From Globisporangium splendens (taxonomy: Eukaryota; Oomycota; Peronosporomycetes; Pythiales; Pythiaceae), in NCBI GenBank assembly GCA_006386115.1, contig VFIW01000027.1, forward strand, positions 62,001 through 126,000: a stretch of DNA of 64,000 nucleotides, in the 5' to 3' direction. Below, one piece after another: positions 30,055-40,747 of this stretch. The notes beneath the pieces were generated by a model that worked only from the letters and a program-made list of their open reading frames with translations, was not told the DNA's origin and searched no databases. Numbering within the stretch: the stretch's first letter is position 1; each line of letters starts with the position of its first letter. The position numbers and the translations under genes are program-made.

Positions 30055-30071
30055 CTCACTTTCGAATTTGC
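30055..30071 (+). promoter_or_regulatory. Oomycete Inr/FPR core promoter of the second TMEM198-like gene
   Basis: CTCACTTTCGAATTTGC fits YCAYTYYNnAWTTTNC, with good spacing, 47-63 bases before the ATG at 30118. Confidence 0.72.
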
Positions 30072-30117
30072 TTCCAAGAGCTACAGTTGATCTATTACCT
30101 ACTACTGCAATAACAAC

Positions 30118-31014
30118 ATGGCGTCCACGACAATGCGGACGTCCCTCGCGCTCTCGATGGTGCTGCTGCTGCTCGCCGTCTTCTCCCACGCCTCCATGGC
30201 CGACGACACCAACTCGACCGTCGACACGGTCGAATCGATCTTTGATTCCGCCAAGGGCATCAAGGTCGGCGGTAGCGTGCTCGCGATCGTCGCAATGGGC
30301 ATAGGCGCGCTCATCTGCGTCTCCGGCTACAAGATGTTCCGTCCGACGCTGTTTGTCGTCGGCTTCGTCGCCGGCGGCGTGCTGCTGGCGATCGCCGCGG
30401 AGAACTGGTTCGACGACAAGTCGTGGGTCGTCACGGCGTCCTGGGTCGCATTCGTGGTCGGCGGTTTCGTCGTCGCGTGCCTCGTCGTCTCCATGTACTC
30501 GCTCAGCATCTTTGCCGCCGGTGCCGCGGGTGGCGTGCTGCTCGCGATGCTGCTCAACACGTCGTTCGTGTACAAGCTGCACCCAAGTGACCCGAACCTC
30601 ACGCTCATCATCCTCGCCATCATTCTCGGCATCATTTGCGGCGCGCTCGCCATCTACCTCGAGAAGCCTGTGCTCGTGACCGCCACGAGTCTCGTCGGCG
30701 CCGGGTTGCTCGTGTGGGGTGTCGGCTACTTTGCTGGCGACTACCCAAGCTTCAACGACCTGAAGCAGTTCGCCAGAGAGGACCGCAACGACAGCAACAA
30801 GTGGGTCTACGATATCCCGGACGCGTGGTGGGCGTACTTGGCCGGCACGCTTGTGCTCTTCGTGCTCGGCATGGTGATCCAGTTCCGCAAGACGGGCCGC
30901 GACGGTCAGTACCACCGCAGCCGCGCGCTCCCGGCACGTCGCCAGGAGGAGCAGTACGCGACCGTGCAGACCCCGCAGCAGATGCGCTACGGCAACCCCA
31001 TTGCCCACGTGTAA
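30118..31014 (+). CDS. TMEM198-like (DUF4203) multi-pass membrane protein, paralogue 2
   Basis: 298 residues, single exon. It is colinear with the protein at 27181-28083 throughout: signal peptide (MASTTMRTSLALSMVLLLLA), DTVESIFDSAKGIKVGGS, the shared FAAGAAGGVLLA segment, GYFAGDYPSFNDLK, VPDAWWAYLAGT-like final segment (DIPDAWWAYLAGTLVLF) and the tail end YGNPIAHV. The most variable parts are the signal peptide and the polar C-terminal tail (RARALPARRQEEQYATVQTP region), while membrane segments are nearly superimposable, pointing to the same function. The coding sequence is GC-rich, in contrast to the flanks. Tandem duplication with the small membrane-protein gene left between the copies is the simplest history. 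Confidence 0.8.
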   Translation: MASTTMRTSLALSMVLLLLAVFSHASMADDTNSTVDTVESIFDSAKGIKVGGSVLAIVAMGIGALICVSGYKMFRPTLFVVGFVAGGVLLAIAAENWFDDKSWVVTASWVAFVVGGFVVACLVVSMYSLSIFAAGAAGGVLLAMLLNTSFVYKLHPSDPNLTLIILAIILGIICGALAIYLEKPVLVTATSLVGAGLLVWGVGYFAGDYPSFNDLKQFAREDRNDSNKWVYDIPDAWWAYLAGTLVLFVLGMVIQFRKTGRDGQYHRSRALPARRQEEQYATVQTPQQMRYGNPIAHV

Positions 31015-33163
31015 ATAGTTCCTTTTAATTATGATCGTACGGAAGAAGGAGAGACCATTAAGTGATCTGCTGCTGCCGTAATGATGAAGCACTGTACCCA
31101 TGTTGGGAAGTGCCACAGTGACAAATAACAAGAGTCCCAGGGTGCTTGCGATCCAGACATGTTGTTTTCATTGTTGCTAAAACCGGTTTTTGCTTTTGAA
31201 AAGAAAAGGATCCAAATTCTTGCTAGGTTTTTGTGTTATTTATCAAAAACCACTTTTCTTCTTGTTTCGCTGCTTGTCCTCTTTGCTGGACATTGATGTG
31301 CTACTGAGTGCGTGCTGTTCGTTTGCAATAATTGACCTCTTTAAGTCGACTACTGACTGAAAGAACCGGATGACTGACCCATTATGAAGGGCCGACTGCT
31401 ATTGCAAAGGGACGTCGTTTCTTTTTCCAAGTCGGCTGGATGAGACCAGCGGCACTTTCCCCGCTTTGTCTCTGTGCACGCGGCCATCCACCCACTTGCT
31501 ACGTGGCTGGCGCGCTCTATAAAATCGTTTGGAGAGCAAACCAAGCGAGCCAACCATTTTGACCCACGACATGCAACTATTAGGGATTTACGGTTGCAGC
31601 GGAACCTGTTCTTGAACGCTTCCACCCACTCCGCCTTTAATTCCAGATTTTGGAGCCGCTCAGCATTACGAACGTATCCTTTACGGTCGCATTGGCAAAA
31701 GAAACGGTCGAAAGTTGTTGAGTGGAGTTGCGAAATGCTGTTGAATCTGTTGGCACCTGCAGCTGATCCAGCAAAAGCCACTTGCTGTCTGCTGACCACA
31801 CACGGCAGCAGATATGGGTGCAATTTTGGCTTGAAACACCGTAGTTTTGATTTGCAAAGCAGAGAAATGCGTGTCGTACTGACCGACAATTGGTTGTCAA
31901 ACTGAATCTGACTTTGCTCCTCTGATAAATGGAAGGCTGTCAACAAAGCACATGCAGTATGCACACACAGGCACACATCACCTCGCCTTTACTGACTCTG
32001 ACGTTGGGAACGAGAAGAGAGATTCGAGTCAGCCACAAAAGTTGTCGTCCGTCCTGTCCGCGAGTCCACGACACAAACTACAAATTGCAATACTGTATAT
32101 CTACAGTATGCATTTCTACACCATTGTCTGTTTGTGTGCAAAGCTTTAATTTCATGCAACTCATCAAGTGCAGGATCTGATACAAATGCATAACTTGTTT
32201 TACTTTTGCGAATTCCAAAGATTTCTGTTTTGGGGATTTGTGGAGGGCAGCAGTGGTTTCATAGCGCAGGCTGCGACTCCGCTGTCTCATAGATGCACCC
32301 ATGTGTGTTTGTTCACAGCAGAACGGCCACCCAGCACGCATCCATTCATTTGTTTTCTTTCTTTCCATTTTTGACCTCTGCTCGGATTCAGTGGACGTCC
32401 GCAGAGATTTCGTGCACGTTTCAGCAGTGTGCGCCGCACTGCAGAGCTCTCTGTTCATTCTTCGTTATCACTCGCACATTCATAAAGCTCGAAGAGTGGC
32501 AGCACACTCGCACATAATCTCAGCTGCATGTGTGCGCTTTGCTTGTGACAAAGAGAGAAACTCAAAAATTGTGTTGGGGGGAATGCTGGCTGAGCGCAAG
32601 CTTCCCGGCATTTTCCGTTACGACGTGACGACTGCAAATGAGGTGCATGGACACTCGCTGAACCCGGATATGGTTTCTGTTGCGGCTCGTCTGACGTGAA
32701 GTAGCCAGAAACGTGGCTGGCGCCATTGCTCACTGGTACTCGCTTAAGTATCTATGAAGCTCATCTTCAACACATATCTTTCGGTTTCTCGATCCAGGAC
32801 AACCAAAACTCAAACAATGAGACAATACTTTAACGAGTGTACATTGTAATAGTCACAAATTTTCGAGCCTGCGGTCCTGTTGCATCACTACCGAAGCCAC
32901 TTGCGCGTGCCACTCGCCAAAGCAAAGGCAAACAAACCAGGTCTGACATACAAACTTCCATATAGAACGCAAGTCAACGAACGACGTGCAACAGTAGAGG
33001 CTGCATCGTCCCTCTCGCTTTGGCTCAGTTATGTCACAGTGCCTGGAACCCAGAGGCCAGTGCGATCCGGTCCATAAACCACAAAAAATCCATAAACGAG
33101 ACCGCTTCGGCTGCCTGCCTGCTTCTCTTTTCAATGCGCCATCTCCGTCTATGGTTTCGGGCT
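31015..33163. other. 2.1-kb intergenic region before the tyrosinase-like pair
   Basis: No gene can be supported. The longest minus frame (31350-31976, 208 codons) shows no domain and is full of Cys/Ser/Arg of random type. There are no transposon ends or tandem repeats. Confidence 0.5.
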
Positions 33164-33182
33164 TCTCACTTAGCAACTTGCA
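33164..33182 (+). promoter_or_regulatory. Oomycete Inr-like core promoter of the first tyrosinase-like gene
   Basis: TCTCACTTAGCAACTTGCA matches TCAYTYYNCAWYTTNC with minor deviations, about 43-61 bases before the ATG at 33225. Confidence 0.65.
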
Positions 33183-33224
33183 CTGGTGCGCGCATTCGTT
33201 TCATCTGCAAGTAAATAAACCAGA

Positions 33225-36002
33225 ATGCAGGTCCTGCGTCTTCTCCGCGTCGTCGGGGTGGCGGTGGCGGCTGCCGCGTCGCTCTCGAGCGCCGCCATCC
33301 AGGTGGACACCGTGCCGGCGGCGAGCAACGCCACGTCCGTCAACACGGCCACCGTGGCCGACATCCTGAGTGTCGCCGGCAACGTCACCGACCTCCCGGG
33401 CGGCAACTCGCTCTGTGGCGCCACGCGCGTGCGCCAGCCCTGGGGCTCGCTCACCGCCGCCGACCAAGCGCTGTACCTTGAAGCCGTGGGCATCGCCGTC
33501 AAGAACGGTGCACTCAAGCAGTTCGCTGACCTGTACGCGGACGAGGCGAGCGGCGCGCAGGCCGAGTTCTCCAGCGCGTTCTTCCTCTGGCACCGTCGCC
33601 TCGTGCTCGGCTTCGAGTCGTACTTGCGTGACTTGGCCCCCAAGTTCGCGTGTCTGACCGTGCCGTACTACGATGTGCACACGGCGTACGTGCAGTCGGC
33701 GACCAAGCAGTGCGGCTCGCTCTACGAGTGTTCGAGCATCTTCAAGGCTCTCGGTGGCCAAGCCTCGACCAAGGAAACGTCCCTCGTGTACAACGGCGTG
33801 AACGTCACCGGGTACCTCCACACCGACTACCCATTCACGAGCGACTGCGATGACAGCAGCACCTGCGGCTCGTACGTGCGCAACGACTTGACCAAGCGTG
33901 TCGTGCCACCTTCGGCGGGTTTCTCGACCTTCCAGAGCTTGATCGCGTCCACGAGCGACTACGCGTCGTTCTTGGAAGGCATCCAGTTCGGTCTCCACAA
34001 CGAAGTGCGTGACGCCATCGGTGGTGCGTTGACCACGTTCGCATCGCCACGCGATGTGTTTTTCTACTCGTGGCACGCGGCGCTCGACATGTACCTCCAC
34101 ACGTACCAGCTGTGCCGCATCGGTGTGCCAATGACCGAGGCGGACTTTAAGGCTTCGGAGCTTGTGTTCACCAACGCGTCGGAATCGACCGGTGGCATCT
34201 CGGGCATCGGTCCTGACAGCAAGTTGCTCTTCAATGTCAAGGTCAACGGCACGACCGTCGACATTTCGGAGCACCCGACCTTCGGCAAGTACTTCAGCTA
34301 CGTCGGTAACGAGGCGTGGAACTACGGTGATTTGCAGCAACTCGGTGACTACAGCTACACGTACGAGCTCCCTGAAGTGCTCCGGCAGCAGCTCTTGACC
34401 AACACCGACGTGTGCACGGGCTTCAACCGCGCGTTCGCTGCCACGTCGGACGTGTCGAAGACGTTGACCTCGACCAACATCACGACCAAGTCGACCAACA
34501 TCACGACGACCAAGACTGTGACCACGACTGTGATCCGCAACGGCACGAAGTACACGACGACGACCGTGACCAAGACCACGGTGCGCCGCAACACGACCAC
34601 GACCACGAAGTCGACCTTGACCTCGTGGTTGTACAACTTGACCGCTCGTTTCGGCTACATGTACGACCTCAGCGACGACTCGACGTATGTGGAGGGCTAC
34701 AATGTGACGAACGGCTACACTGGTTACAACGCGTACTCGACCAACGGCATCCTCACGACCAAGCACCAGGGCATTATTGTTGCTGACACGACTCGCCCAA
34801 CGACGACGACGACGACCACCACCACGACCAAGACGAACACGATCAAGGGTGAATCGATCTACAGCAACATCACGACGGTGCGTGCGAACGTCACGCTGAA
34901 CAACGTCACGACGGTCCGCGACGTGACGGCGTCGGTCGCTACGTCGGGTGAATACTGGGTGTGGTTCCGTACTGTGTACGAAGGTCTCAAGACCCGCTTC
35001 GAGGGCAACATGGACCTCGTCGCGCAGCACTTGCAGCTTTTGGAATACAACGCGTACACCAGCGTCTACGGCAACATCGCGAACTTCTCGAACAGCTTCG
35101 TGACCAACTACCACTTGACCTCGAAGCGCTCGATCGCGGGCCAGATTGTGGATGACATCAAGGCCGGCAAGTACGAGATCGCGGCGTCGACGACCAACTT
35201 CACGTCGAGCTCGGTCCGATTCGTGAACACGACGGTCATCAACCGCCTCATCACGACGTACAAGCGCATCGTGACTCGCAAGAACGTCACGTACCTCACG
35301 ACGACGTACATTAAATCGGCGGAATCCGCGGTCAAGAGCGCGACGACGCTGCTCATCAAGTCGGAATCAAGCAAGACGAACGCCAGCTCGACGGGTTCGA
35401 GCAACTCGACCACGACTGTGGTCACCGGCGGTGTGTCCATCACGTCCAACAAGACCACGACCGTGAGCGGTGGCGGCCAGGACACGACGACGACGACGAC
35501 GACGACGACGGCCGTGACGCCAGCGCCAGCCACGACGACGACGACGACGACAGGCACCCCAGCTCCTTCGACCACCACCTCGACTGGCACTGCTACCCCA
35601 GCGCCATCGACGGTCACGAGCCCTTCGGTGACCCCAGCGTCGTCGGTTCCTGCTGCCACTCCAGCGTCATCGACCGTAAAGCCTGCTGCGACCCCAGCGG
35701 CGTCTGTCCCTGTTGCCAACCCAGCGTCTTCGGTTCCTGCTGCCACCCCAGCGGCGTCGACCGTGAAGCCTGCGGCTACTCCTGCTGCTTCGATTCCTGC
35801 TGCCATCCCAGCGGCGTCGGTTCCTACTGCCACTCCAGCTTCATCGACCGTAAAGCCTGCGGCCACTCCAGCGGCGTCTGTCCCTGCTGCCACTCCAGCG
35901 GCGTCGACCATGAAGCCTGCGGCTACTCCTGCTGCTTCGACGCCCAACATCATCAAGGTGGTCGTGACCCCTGCGCCAACTTCGGCCAAGCTTGTGTGTT
36001 AA
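33225..36002 (+). CDS. Secreted tyrosinase-like protein lacking three copper ligands (predicted pseudoenzyme)
   Basis: 925 residues, single exon. It has a signal peptide (MQVLRLLRVVGVAVAAAASLSSA), then a tyrosinase-type domain at about 60-310. Aligned to its neighbour at 38253, copper-A has Tyr104 and Glu114 where the partner has His, keeping only His123 (FFLWHRR). Copper-B keeps His258 (LHNEV) and His284 (YSWH) but has Arg262 instead of the second His. So it should not hold a normal binuclear site. Next come a Thr-rich linker, a second conserved domain (EYWVWFRTVYEGLKTRFEGN, about 580), another Thr run and a Pro/Ala/Ser/Thr mucin-like tail with PAATPAAS-type repeats. Many N-x-S/T sites suggest heavy glycosylation. 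It is probably an extracellular wall or matrix protein; that role is inference. Confidence 0.85.
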   Translation: MQVLRLLRVVGVAVAAAASLSSAAIQVDTVPAASNATSVNTATVADILSVAGNVTDLPGGNSLCGATRVRQPWGSLTAADQALYLEAVGIAVKNGALKQFADLYADEASGAQAEFSSAFFLWHRRLVLGFESYLRDLAPKFACLTVPYYDVHTAYVQSATKQCGSLYECSSIFKALGGQASTKETSLVYNGVNVTGYLHTDYPFTSDCDDSSTCGSYVRNDLTKRVVPPSAGFSTFQSLIASTSDYASFLEGIQFGLHNEVRDAIGGALTTFASPRDVFFYSWHAALDMYLHTYQLCRIGVPMTEADFKASELVFTNASESTGGISGIGPDSKLLFNVKVNGTTVDISEHPTFGKYFSYVGNEAWNYGDLQQLGDYSYTYELPEVLRQQLLTNTDVCTGFNRAFAATSDVSKTLTSTNITTKSTNITTTKTVTTTVIRNGTKYTTTTVTKTTVRRNTTTTTKSTLTSWLYNLTARFGYMYDLSDDSTYVEGYNVTNGYTGYNAYSTNGILTTKHQGIIVADTTRPTTTTTTTTTTKTNTIKGESIYSNITTVRANVTLNNVTTVRDVTASVATSGEYWVWFRTVYEGLKTRFEGNMDLVAQHLQLLEYNAYTSVYGNIANFSNSFVTNYHLTSKRSIAGQIVDDIKAGKYEIAASTTNFTSSSVRFVNTTVINRLITTYKRIVTRKNVTYLTTTYIKSAESAVKSATTLLIKSESSKTNASSTGSSNSTTTVVTGGVSITSNKTTTVSGGGQDTTTTTTTTTAVTPAPATTTTTTTGTPAPSTTTSTGTATPAPSTVTSPSVTPASSVPAATPASSTVKPAATPAASVPVANPASSVPAATPAASTVKPAATPAASIPAAIPAASVPTATPASSTVKPAATPAASVPAATPAASTMKPAATPAASTPNIIKVVVTPAPTSAKLVC

Positions 36003-38203
36003 GTGCGTCCACTGATGGACAAGAGAGAGAAAGAAGGAGACTGCAGTGTGCTCATCATCTCCGCGGTGACTCACAGTGGTAGATTTCATACCCTCCCGCC
36101 CAAAGATGCATGCCTGTAGATTTGACACAAATTGTTCCATTTTCATTATACAAAACCTAACCAAAAAATGCAAGTGTTCAATTTTGAAACAAACAGTTCG
36201 CAGCCGTCGTTTCCATTGCTCTTGCATTACATCTCTCTTTAGTAGATGGTCTGGACACGCTGAAGGTGCTTTCGATCAGTTTGTCAGTTTCAATTGGCAT
36301 CCGGTGCTTCGGTGGTTTTTGAAGAGCTACAGAGTAGTTCTCCGATTAAATAGTTCCAAGTGATTCGCTCATCCGAACAGATGTGCCACTTCATGCGTTG
36401 ATTGCAGCTCGTCACGACAGCGTACTTATTGACAGACAGTTGGTAAAATGGGAATCGCCACACGCTGCTACCATCTCTCCAACACCTTGCATCCACCATG
36501 AGTGTTGAGGCAGGACACGGAGCCTGGATTTTTCATTTGTTAGCAGCAACGCACGCCAGTCAGCAAGCCGTTCATGTCGTGTCTCTGTCGTGTTGCCGCG
36601 CGGTGTGTACGTATGAAAGCAAATACCATCGATTCGATCACAGAGATCAGTGAACTGGTAGCGTACCTGCGAACACTCAAAGGCAAATGGACACGCATTG
36701 ACACATTCTGCACTTGTATCTGTGCGTTATGGGCGCTGAGGCAGGCGTGTTGCCTGGATCTTTTCCCATTTATAACAGCAAAGCGACGACGAGCAAAGAA
36801 GCCGGCGGTGTCGTGTTGCTATAGGAGTGTGCGTGCGCACCTGCTCTCGCGGTTGCTTACCAACCAGCGCTGGTGGCGCCGAGCAGCGAGCGAACAGAGC
36901 GTTCGGATCTCGGGACCAACATGCCGCCGCGTTCTCTATTGTCTCATGCATAAATGGCTTCAGCTTTGTCCATTCGTCACTCACCGCACTGTCCCCCGAT
37001 TGGAAATGACACCAGCTGGTACAACACGGAGCATTCCCTCTGCACATGGTCGGGTCAGTGCCCAATCAAGTTGAAGTTGAGAGCGAGGGGCCAGTATTTG
37101 GAGTATCGTAGCGGTAACGGATACAAAGAGAGTCAGCATGTCTATCAATAGCGTGCTAGTCGGACTCTGCGTTTCTTCACTGCGGCAGCGGACGAAACCT
37201 AATGCGCACTTGCGCCATGTCACAGCAGAAGCACGCCCTCCAGTGCTTTCATATCTCCCTAAAAAGCCTTTCTGACTTTGGTTTGTTAGCTTTTGTCTCG
37301 AGATTTAAAACACTGCGTTCATGCACTCCGCTGCGTCGGTTGTCAAATCTTCGGCGTGATCCTTACTCGTTTGTCTCAAGGCTGCTCTAATTACATATGG
37401 ACACAGTGCTGCGCGCTTTAACCTTTCAAAGAGCGGCCGCTGATGCCGTGAATATCACGAGCGACTTTTAATGCTGTGCCGGTAAACTGTTTTTGCTTGT
37501 TTGCACAGTATGACGCTCTATTTACGGTTCATTTGCGATCTCGGAGATTACTCTCCAAGAGGTTGATGGACAGGCTTTCCCCCTTTTGACAGCATGGGAA
37601 CGAAACACTCAACACCCCCTAATACTTTTGTAAGCACTGTCTGCAGGCTGATAGTGCATGAAGCTGTTGTTGCCCAATTGGATACTGTCGTCACGTTGCG
37701 GTGAGGATCGAAGGCTCGATGGAAGTCGCCACATCAAGTTTGAAAGTCCGATTTTGAGAAATGGCTGCATACAAATGGACTGTCTGAAGAAGTCAGCGTA
37801 TAATGTGTGAGAATTGTTCTGTTTGTATAACTTTATATTCCGGTCAAATGCTTGTCATCGGAGCAACATCTGCTCATGATGTGCGTGACTGATGCACCAA
37901 ATTGAAGAGATCCTACCCATTACTGCACCGTCCAACTCGGGGTGCGCCTTTTTGTTCGACGTCAGTAGAGCCAGTGCATCTGGGTAGACGTCAGTGACAA
38001 CCATAAAACCGCCGATGCGCACACAATTGCCCATATAAAATATTCGGTGGGGAGCAGGAGCAGACGAGCAAAGGTCACGCAGCTGCTCCTCTCCCCCTCC
38101 TTCTCTCTCGTCTTTCCCCTGGATCTGGTGCTGTGCAGACGCAAGAATTCTCCAATCTTATGCTCGCGCGCGCATCATCTGGATGCGCGAGTCTCCCACG
38201 CTC
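36003..38203. other. 2.2-kb intergenic region between the tyrosinase-like genes
   Basis: Short open frames only. The longest (36574-37074, plus) has no motif. I see no sign of a decayed third tyrosinase copy. Confidence 0.5.
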
Positions 38204-38221
38204 CCTCATTCTCCAACTTTC
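38204..38221 (+). promoter_or_regulatory. Oomycete Inr/FPR core promoter of the second tyrosinase-like gene
   Basis: CCTCATTCTCCAACTTTC is a near-perfect consensus match, 32-49 bases before the ATG at 38253. It excludes the in-frame upstream ATG at 38133. Confidence 0.82.
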
Positions 38222-38252
38222 TGCGCTCCACGTAGAAGTCCCTCCGCTCATT

Positions 38253-40412
38253 ATGCAGATCCTCCGTATTCTCAGCGCGCTCACTCTGGCACTCGTGGCC
38301 ACGAGTACTCCGTTCGTGTCGGCGGCCGACGACGCCCTCGCTGGCGGCAACGCGGCCTGCGGCTCGCAGCGCATCCGCAAGCCTTGGGAATCGCTGACCA
38401 AGGAAGAGCAAGAGACGTACGTCGAAGCCGCGAGCCTCGCCATCAAGAACGGCGTCGTCAGCGACCTGGCGGCGATGCACATCGAGAGCATGGGCGAGGC
38501 ACAGGCTCACCACTCGTGCGCGTTCTTCACGTGGCACCGCCGCATGCTGCTCGCGTACGAGAGCTACTTGCGCGACCTCGGTCCAAAGTACGCGTGCGTC
38601 ACGATCCCGTACTACGATGTGCACACGGCGTACGTCAAGGCTGCCAACAAGAAGTGCAGCAACATCTACGAGTGCTCGGACATTTTCCGCGGCATCGGTG
38701 GACCGACCACGTCGTCCCAGGTCTCGCTCACGTTGAACGGTGAAGCCACGACCGGTTACGAAGTCAAAGGCGCGCCGTTCGCCAGCAACTGTGATGACAA
38801 GAACAAGAAGTGCGGTGTCATCACGCGTAACTACCTCAACAAGATCTCGGTGCCATCCGGTGCTGGTTTCGCGTCGTTCCAGAACATTGTCTCGCGCTCC
38901 AAGGACTACGCGACGTTCCTCGAGAACATCCAGTTCGGTGTCCACAACGAAGTGCACAACGCCGTCGGTGGCGCCATGTGCACGTTCGCGTCGCCTCGTG
39001 ATATTTTCTTCTTCTCGTGGCACGGAGCCATTGACATGTTCTTGCACACGTACCACTTGTGCCAGATCGGTGTCCCACTCACGGAAGACCAACTCAAGAG
39101 CTCGCTCGAAGCGTTCACGCAAGCGTCGCAAAAGTGCGGTGGTGTCTCGGGCGTTGGCGCGACCTCCAAGGTCGTGCAGAACGTGATGGTCAACGGCAAG
39201 CTCGTCGACGTCACGCAGCACCCAACCTTGGGCAAGTACTTCTCGCACGTTGGTGATGAGATGTGGAACTACGGTGACCCACAGAAGCTCGGAGACTACA
39301 GTTACACGTACGAGCTACCTGAGATCTTCACCAAACAGCTTTTGGGCAACAAGGACATGTGCAAGGGCTTCAACAAGGCATTGGAGGAGACCCCTGCGCC
39401 AACGACGGCTGCCCCAAAGCCAACGACGGCTGCCCCAAAGCCAACGACTGCTGCTCCATCGCCAGCTACCGGCGCGTCTACTCCATCGTCGTCGTCCTCG
39501 GGATCCGGATCGGATTCGGAAGTGACCATTGACGTGCCAACGGTGAAGCCTGCGGACGGTTCGGACGACTCGGACATGCCTACGGTGAAACCTGCTGGCA
39601 GCTCCTCTGGAGAGACCAGCAGCTACGGCAACAACAACGCGTACGGTGATGAGACCGATGACGATGACTCGAGCAGCAGCAGCAGCAGCGGTTCGTCGGT
39701 CGGCGAGATCTCTGCTAACGTTGGCTACGACGCCTACGGCAACAGCATCATCAAGACGGTCGAGGTCCACAGCGGCATCATCATCGAAGAAGGATCCGCT
39801 TCGGGCTCGCTCGAGGATGTTGGCTCGGACAAGAACACGACGTCGACGGGTGTGGCGACGACTGGTGACTACTGGGTGTGGGTCAAGACCACGTACGACG
39901 GTCTCGTCGAACGCTTTGAAGGCAACATGGAGCTCGTCGCGCAGCAGATGCAGCTCATTGAGTGCCAAGCATTCGACAATGTCTTTGGTGTGACCGAGTT
40001 CTCCGATGAGTTTGTTAAGAACTTCCACTTGGCCTCGGGTCGCCCAACGTGCGGTAAGAAGGTCGACGAAATCGCGGCCGGAAACGTGACGATCGCCGTC
40101 GAGACGGTCACCGAGTTCAAGGCTGAGAAGATCACGTTCGCAAGCGAAGAAGTGATCAAGACGGTCAAGGAGGAATACACGCCATTGACGACGTCGGCGC
40201 AGCCACTCATTAACCCAACTTACGTCAAGGTAGCGGAAGTGGAGATTGCCAAGGCCGCGGATGCTGCCCCAGCGACGTCGACCAGCAACAGTGGCGCTGC
40301 TCAAACCGTCGTGATCCCAACGAAGAGCTCGGCGAGCAACGACGTCACGGCTCCAGTCACGCCAGCGCCTACTAAGCCTCGCGCGAGCAAGAAGAAGATC
40401 TGTGACTACTAA
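38253..40412 (+). CDS. Secreted tyrosinase (copper type 3 oxidase) with intact ligands
   Basis: 719 residues, single exon. Signal peptide MQILRILSALTLALVATSTPFVSA. The six copper ligands are all present: His76, His86 (AHHSCAFF) and His95 (TWHRR) for copper A; His231 and His235 (VHNEVH) and His257 (FSWH) for copper B. Tyrosinases oxidise phenols or catechols to quinones; in walls and matrices this crosslinks proteins or makes melanin-like polymers. After residue 380 follow a short TAAPKPT repeat, a Ser/Asp-rich linker, the second conserved domain (DYWVWVKTTYDGLVERFEGN) shared with the paralogue, and a Pro/Thr-rich tail ending in Lys/Cys. No membrane anchor is present. It lies 2.2 kb from the ligand-poor paralogue in the same orientation. 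Confidence 0.9.
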   Translation: MQILRILSALTLALVATSTPFVSAADDALAGGNAACGSQRIRKPWESLTKEEQETYVEAASLAIKNGVVSDLAAMHIESMGEAQAHHSCAFFTWHRRMLLAYESYLRDLGPKYACVTIPYYDVHTAYVKAANKKCSNIYECSDIFRGIGGPTTSSQVSLTLNGEATTGYEVKGAPFASNCDDKNKKCGVITRNYLNKISVPSGAGFASFQNIVSRSKDYATFLENIQFGVHNEVHNAVGGAMCTFASPRDIFFFSWHGAIDMFLHTYHLCQIGVPLTEDQLKSSLEAFTQASQKCGGVSGVGATSKVVQNVMVNGKLVDVTQHPTLGKYFSHVGDEMWNYGDPQKLGDYSYTYELPEIFTKQLLGNKDMCKGFNKALEETPAPTTAAPKPTTAAPKPTTAAPSPATGASTPSSSSSGSGSDSEVTIDVPTVKPADGSDDSDMPTVKPAGSSSGETSSYGNNNAYGDETDDDDSSSSSSSGSSVGEISANVGYDAYGNSIIKTVEVHSGIIIEEGSASGSLEDVGSDKNTTSTGVATTGDYWVWVKTTYDGLVERFEGNMELVAQQMQLIECQAFDNVFGVTEFSDEFVKNFHLASGRPTCGKKVDEIAAGNVTIAVETVTEFKAEKITFASEEVIKTVKEEYTPLTTSAQPLINPTYVKVAEVEIAKAADAAPATSTSNSGAAQTVVIPTKSSASNDVTAPVTPAPTKPRASKKKICDY

Positions 40413-40747
40413 GCAGTGCTGCAAAAGCGTCACACTTGGCCAATGCGCCTCGTAACTACTTGAATGTTGTACAAAGAAGAAAATCTGCTAGTGGGTGGAA
40501 GACATTTTCACAAACACAACGCCTGTAAAAATCAATCCACGTCCACAGTTTTTGGCCATTTCCCTTATCACGCACGTGTGCATTCACTTGCTGCAACATG
40601 CAACTTGTAGTGCATCGTAGTCATCTTCGTCTTCGCATTATGGGCAAGCCTCGGTGATGGGCAAGAGACATCTTTATAGAAAATCCAATATATTTAAACG
40701 GCATACTCGTAAACTACTTTTTGTTGTTGTTGCTATCTCTCGTGTCT
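40413..40747. other. Intergenic: convergent 3' ends of tyrosinase and RRP4
   Basis: 335 bp shared by two convergent 3' ends, AT-richer than the genes. I see no structure worth noting. Confidence 0.55.

Noticed and set aside
31350..31976. 208-codon minus-strand frame in the 31-33 kb gap
   Set aside because: No domain, promoter or splice signals; composition matches intergenic DNA.
33201..35114. 637-codon open frame antisense to the first tyrosinase-like gene
   Set aside because: High GC at third codon positions leaves the antisense frame open; the product is Arg/Val/His-rich with no domain.
36574..37074. 166-codon plus-strand frame between the tyrosinases
   Set aside because: No motif, no Inr, Cys/Arg-rich random composition.
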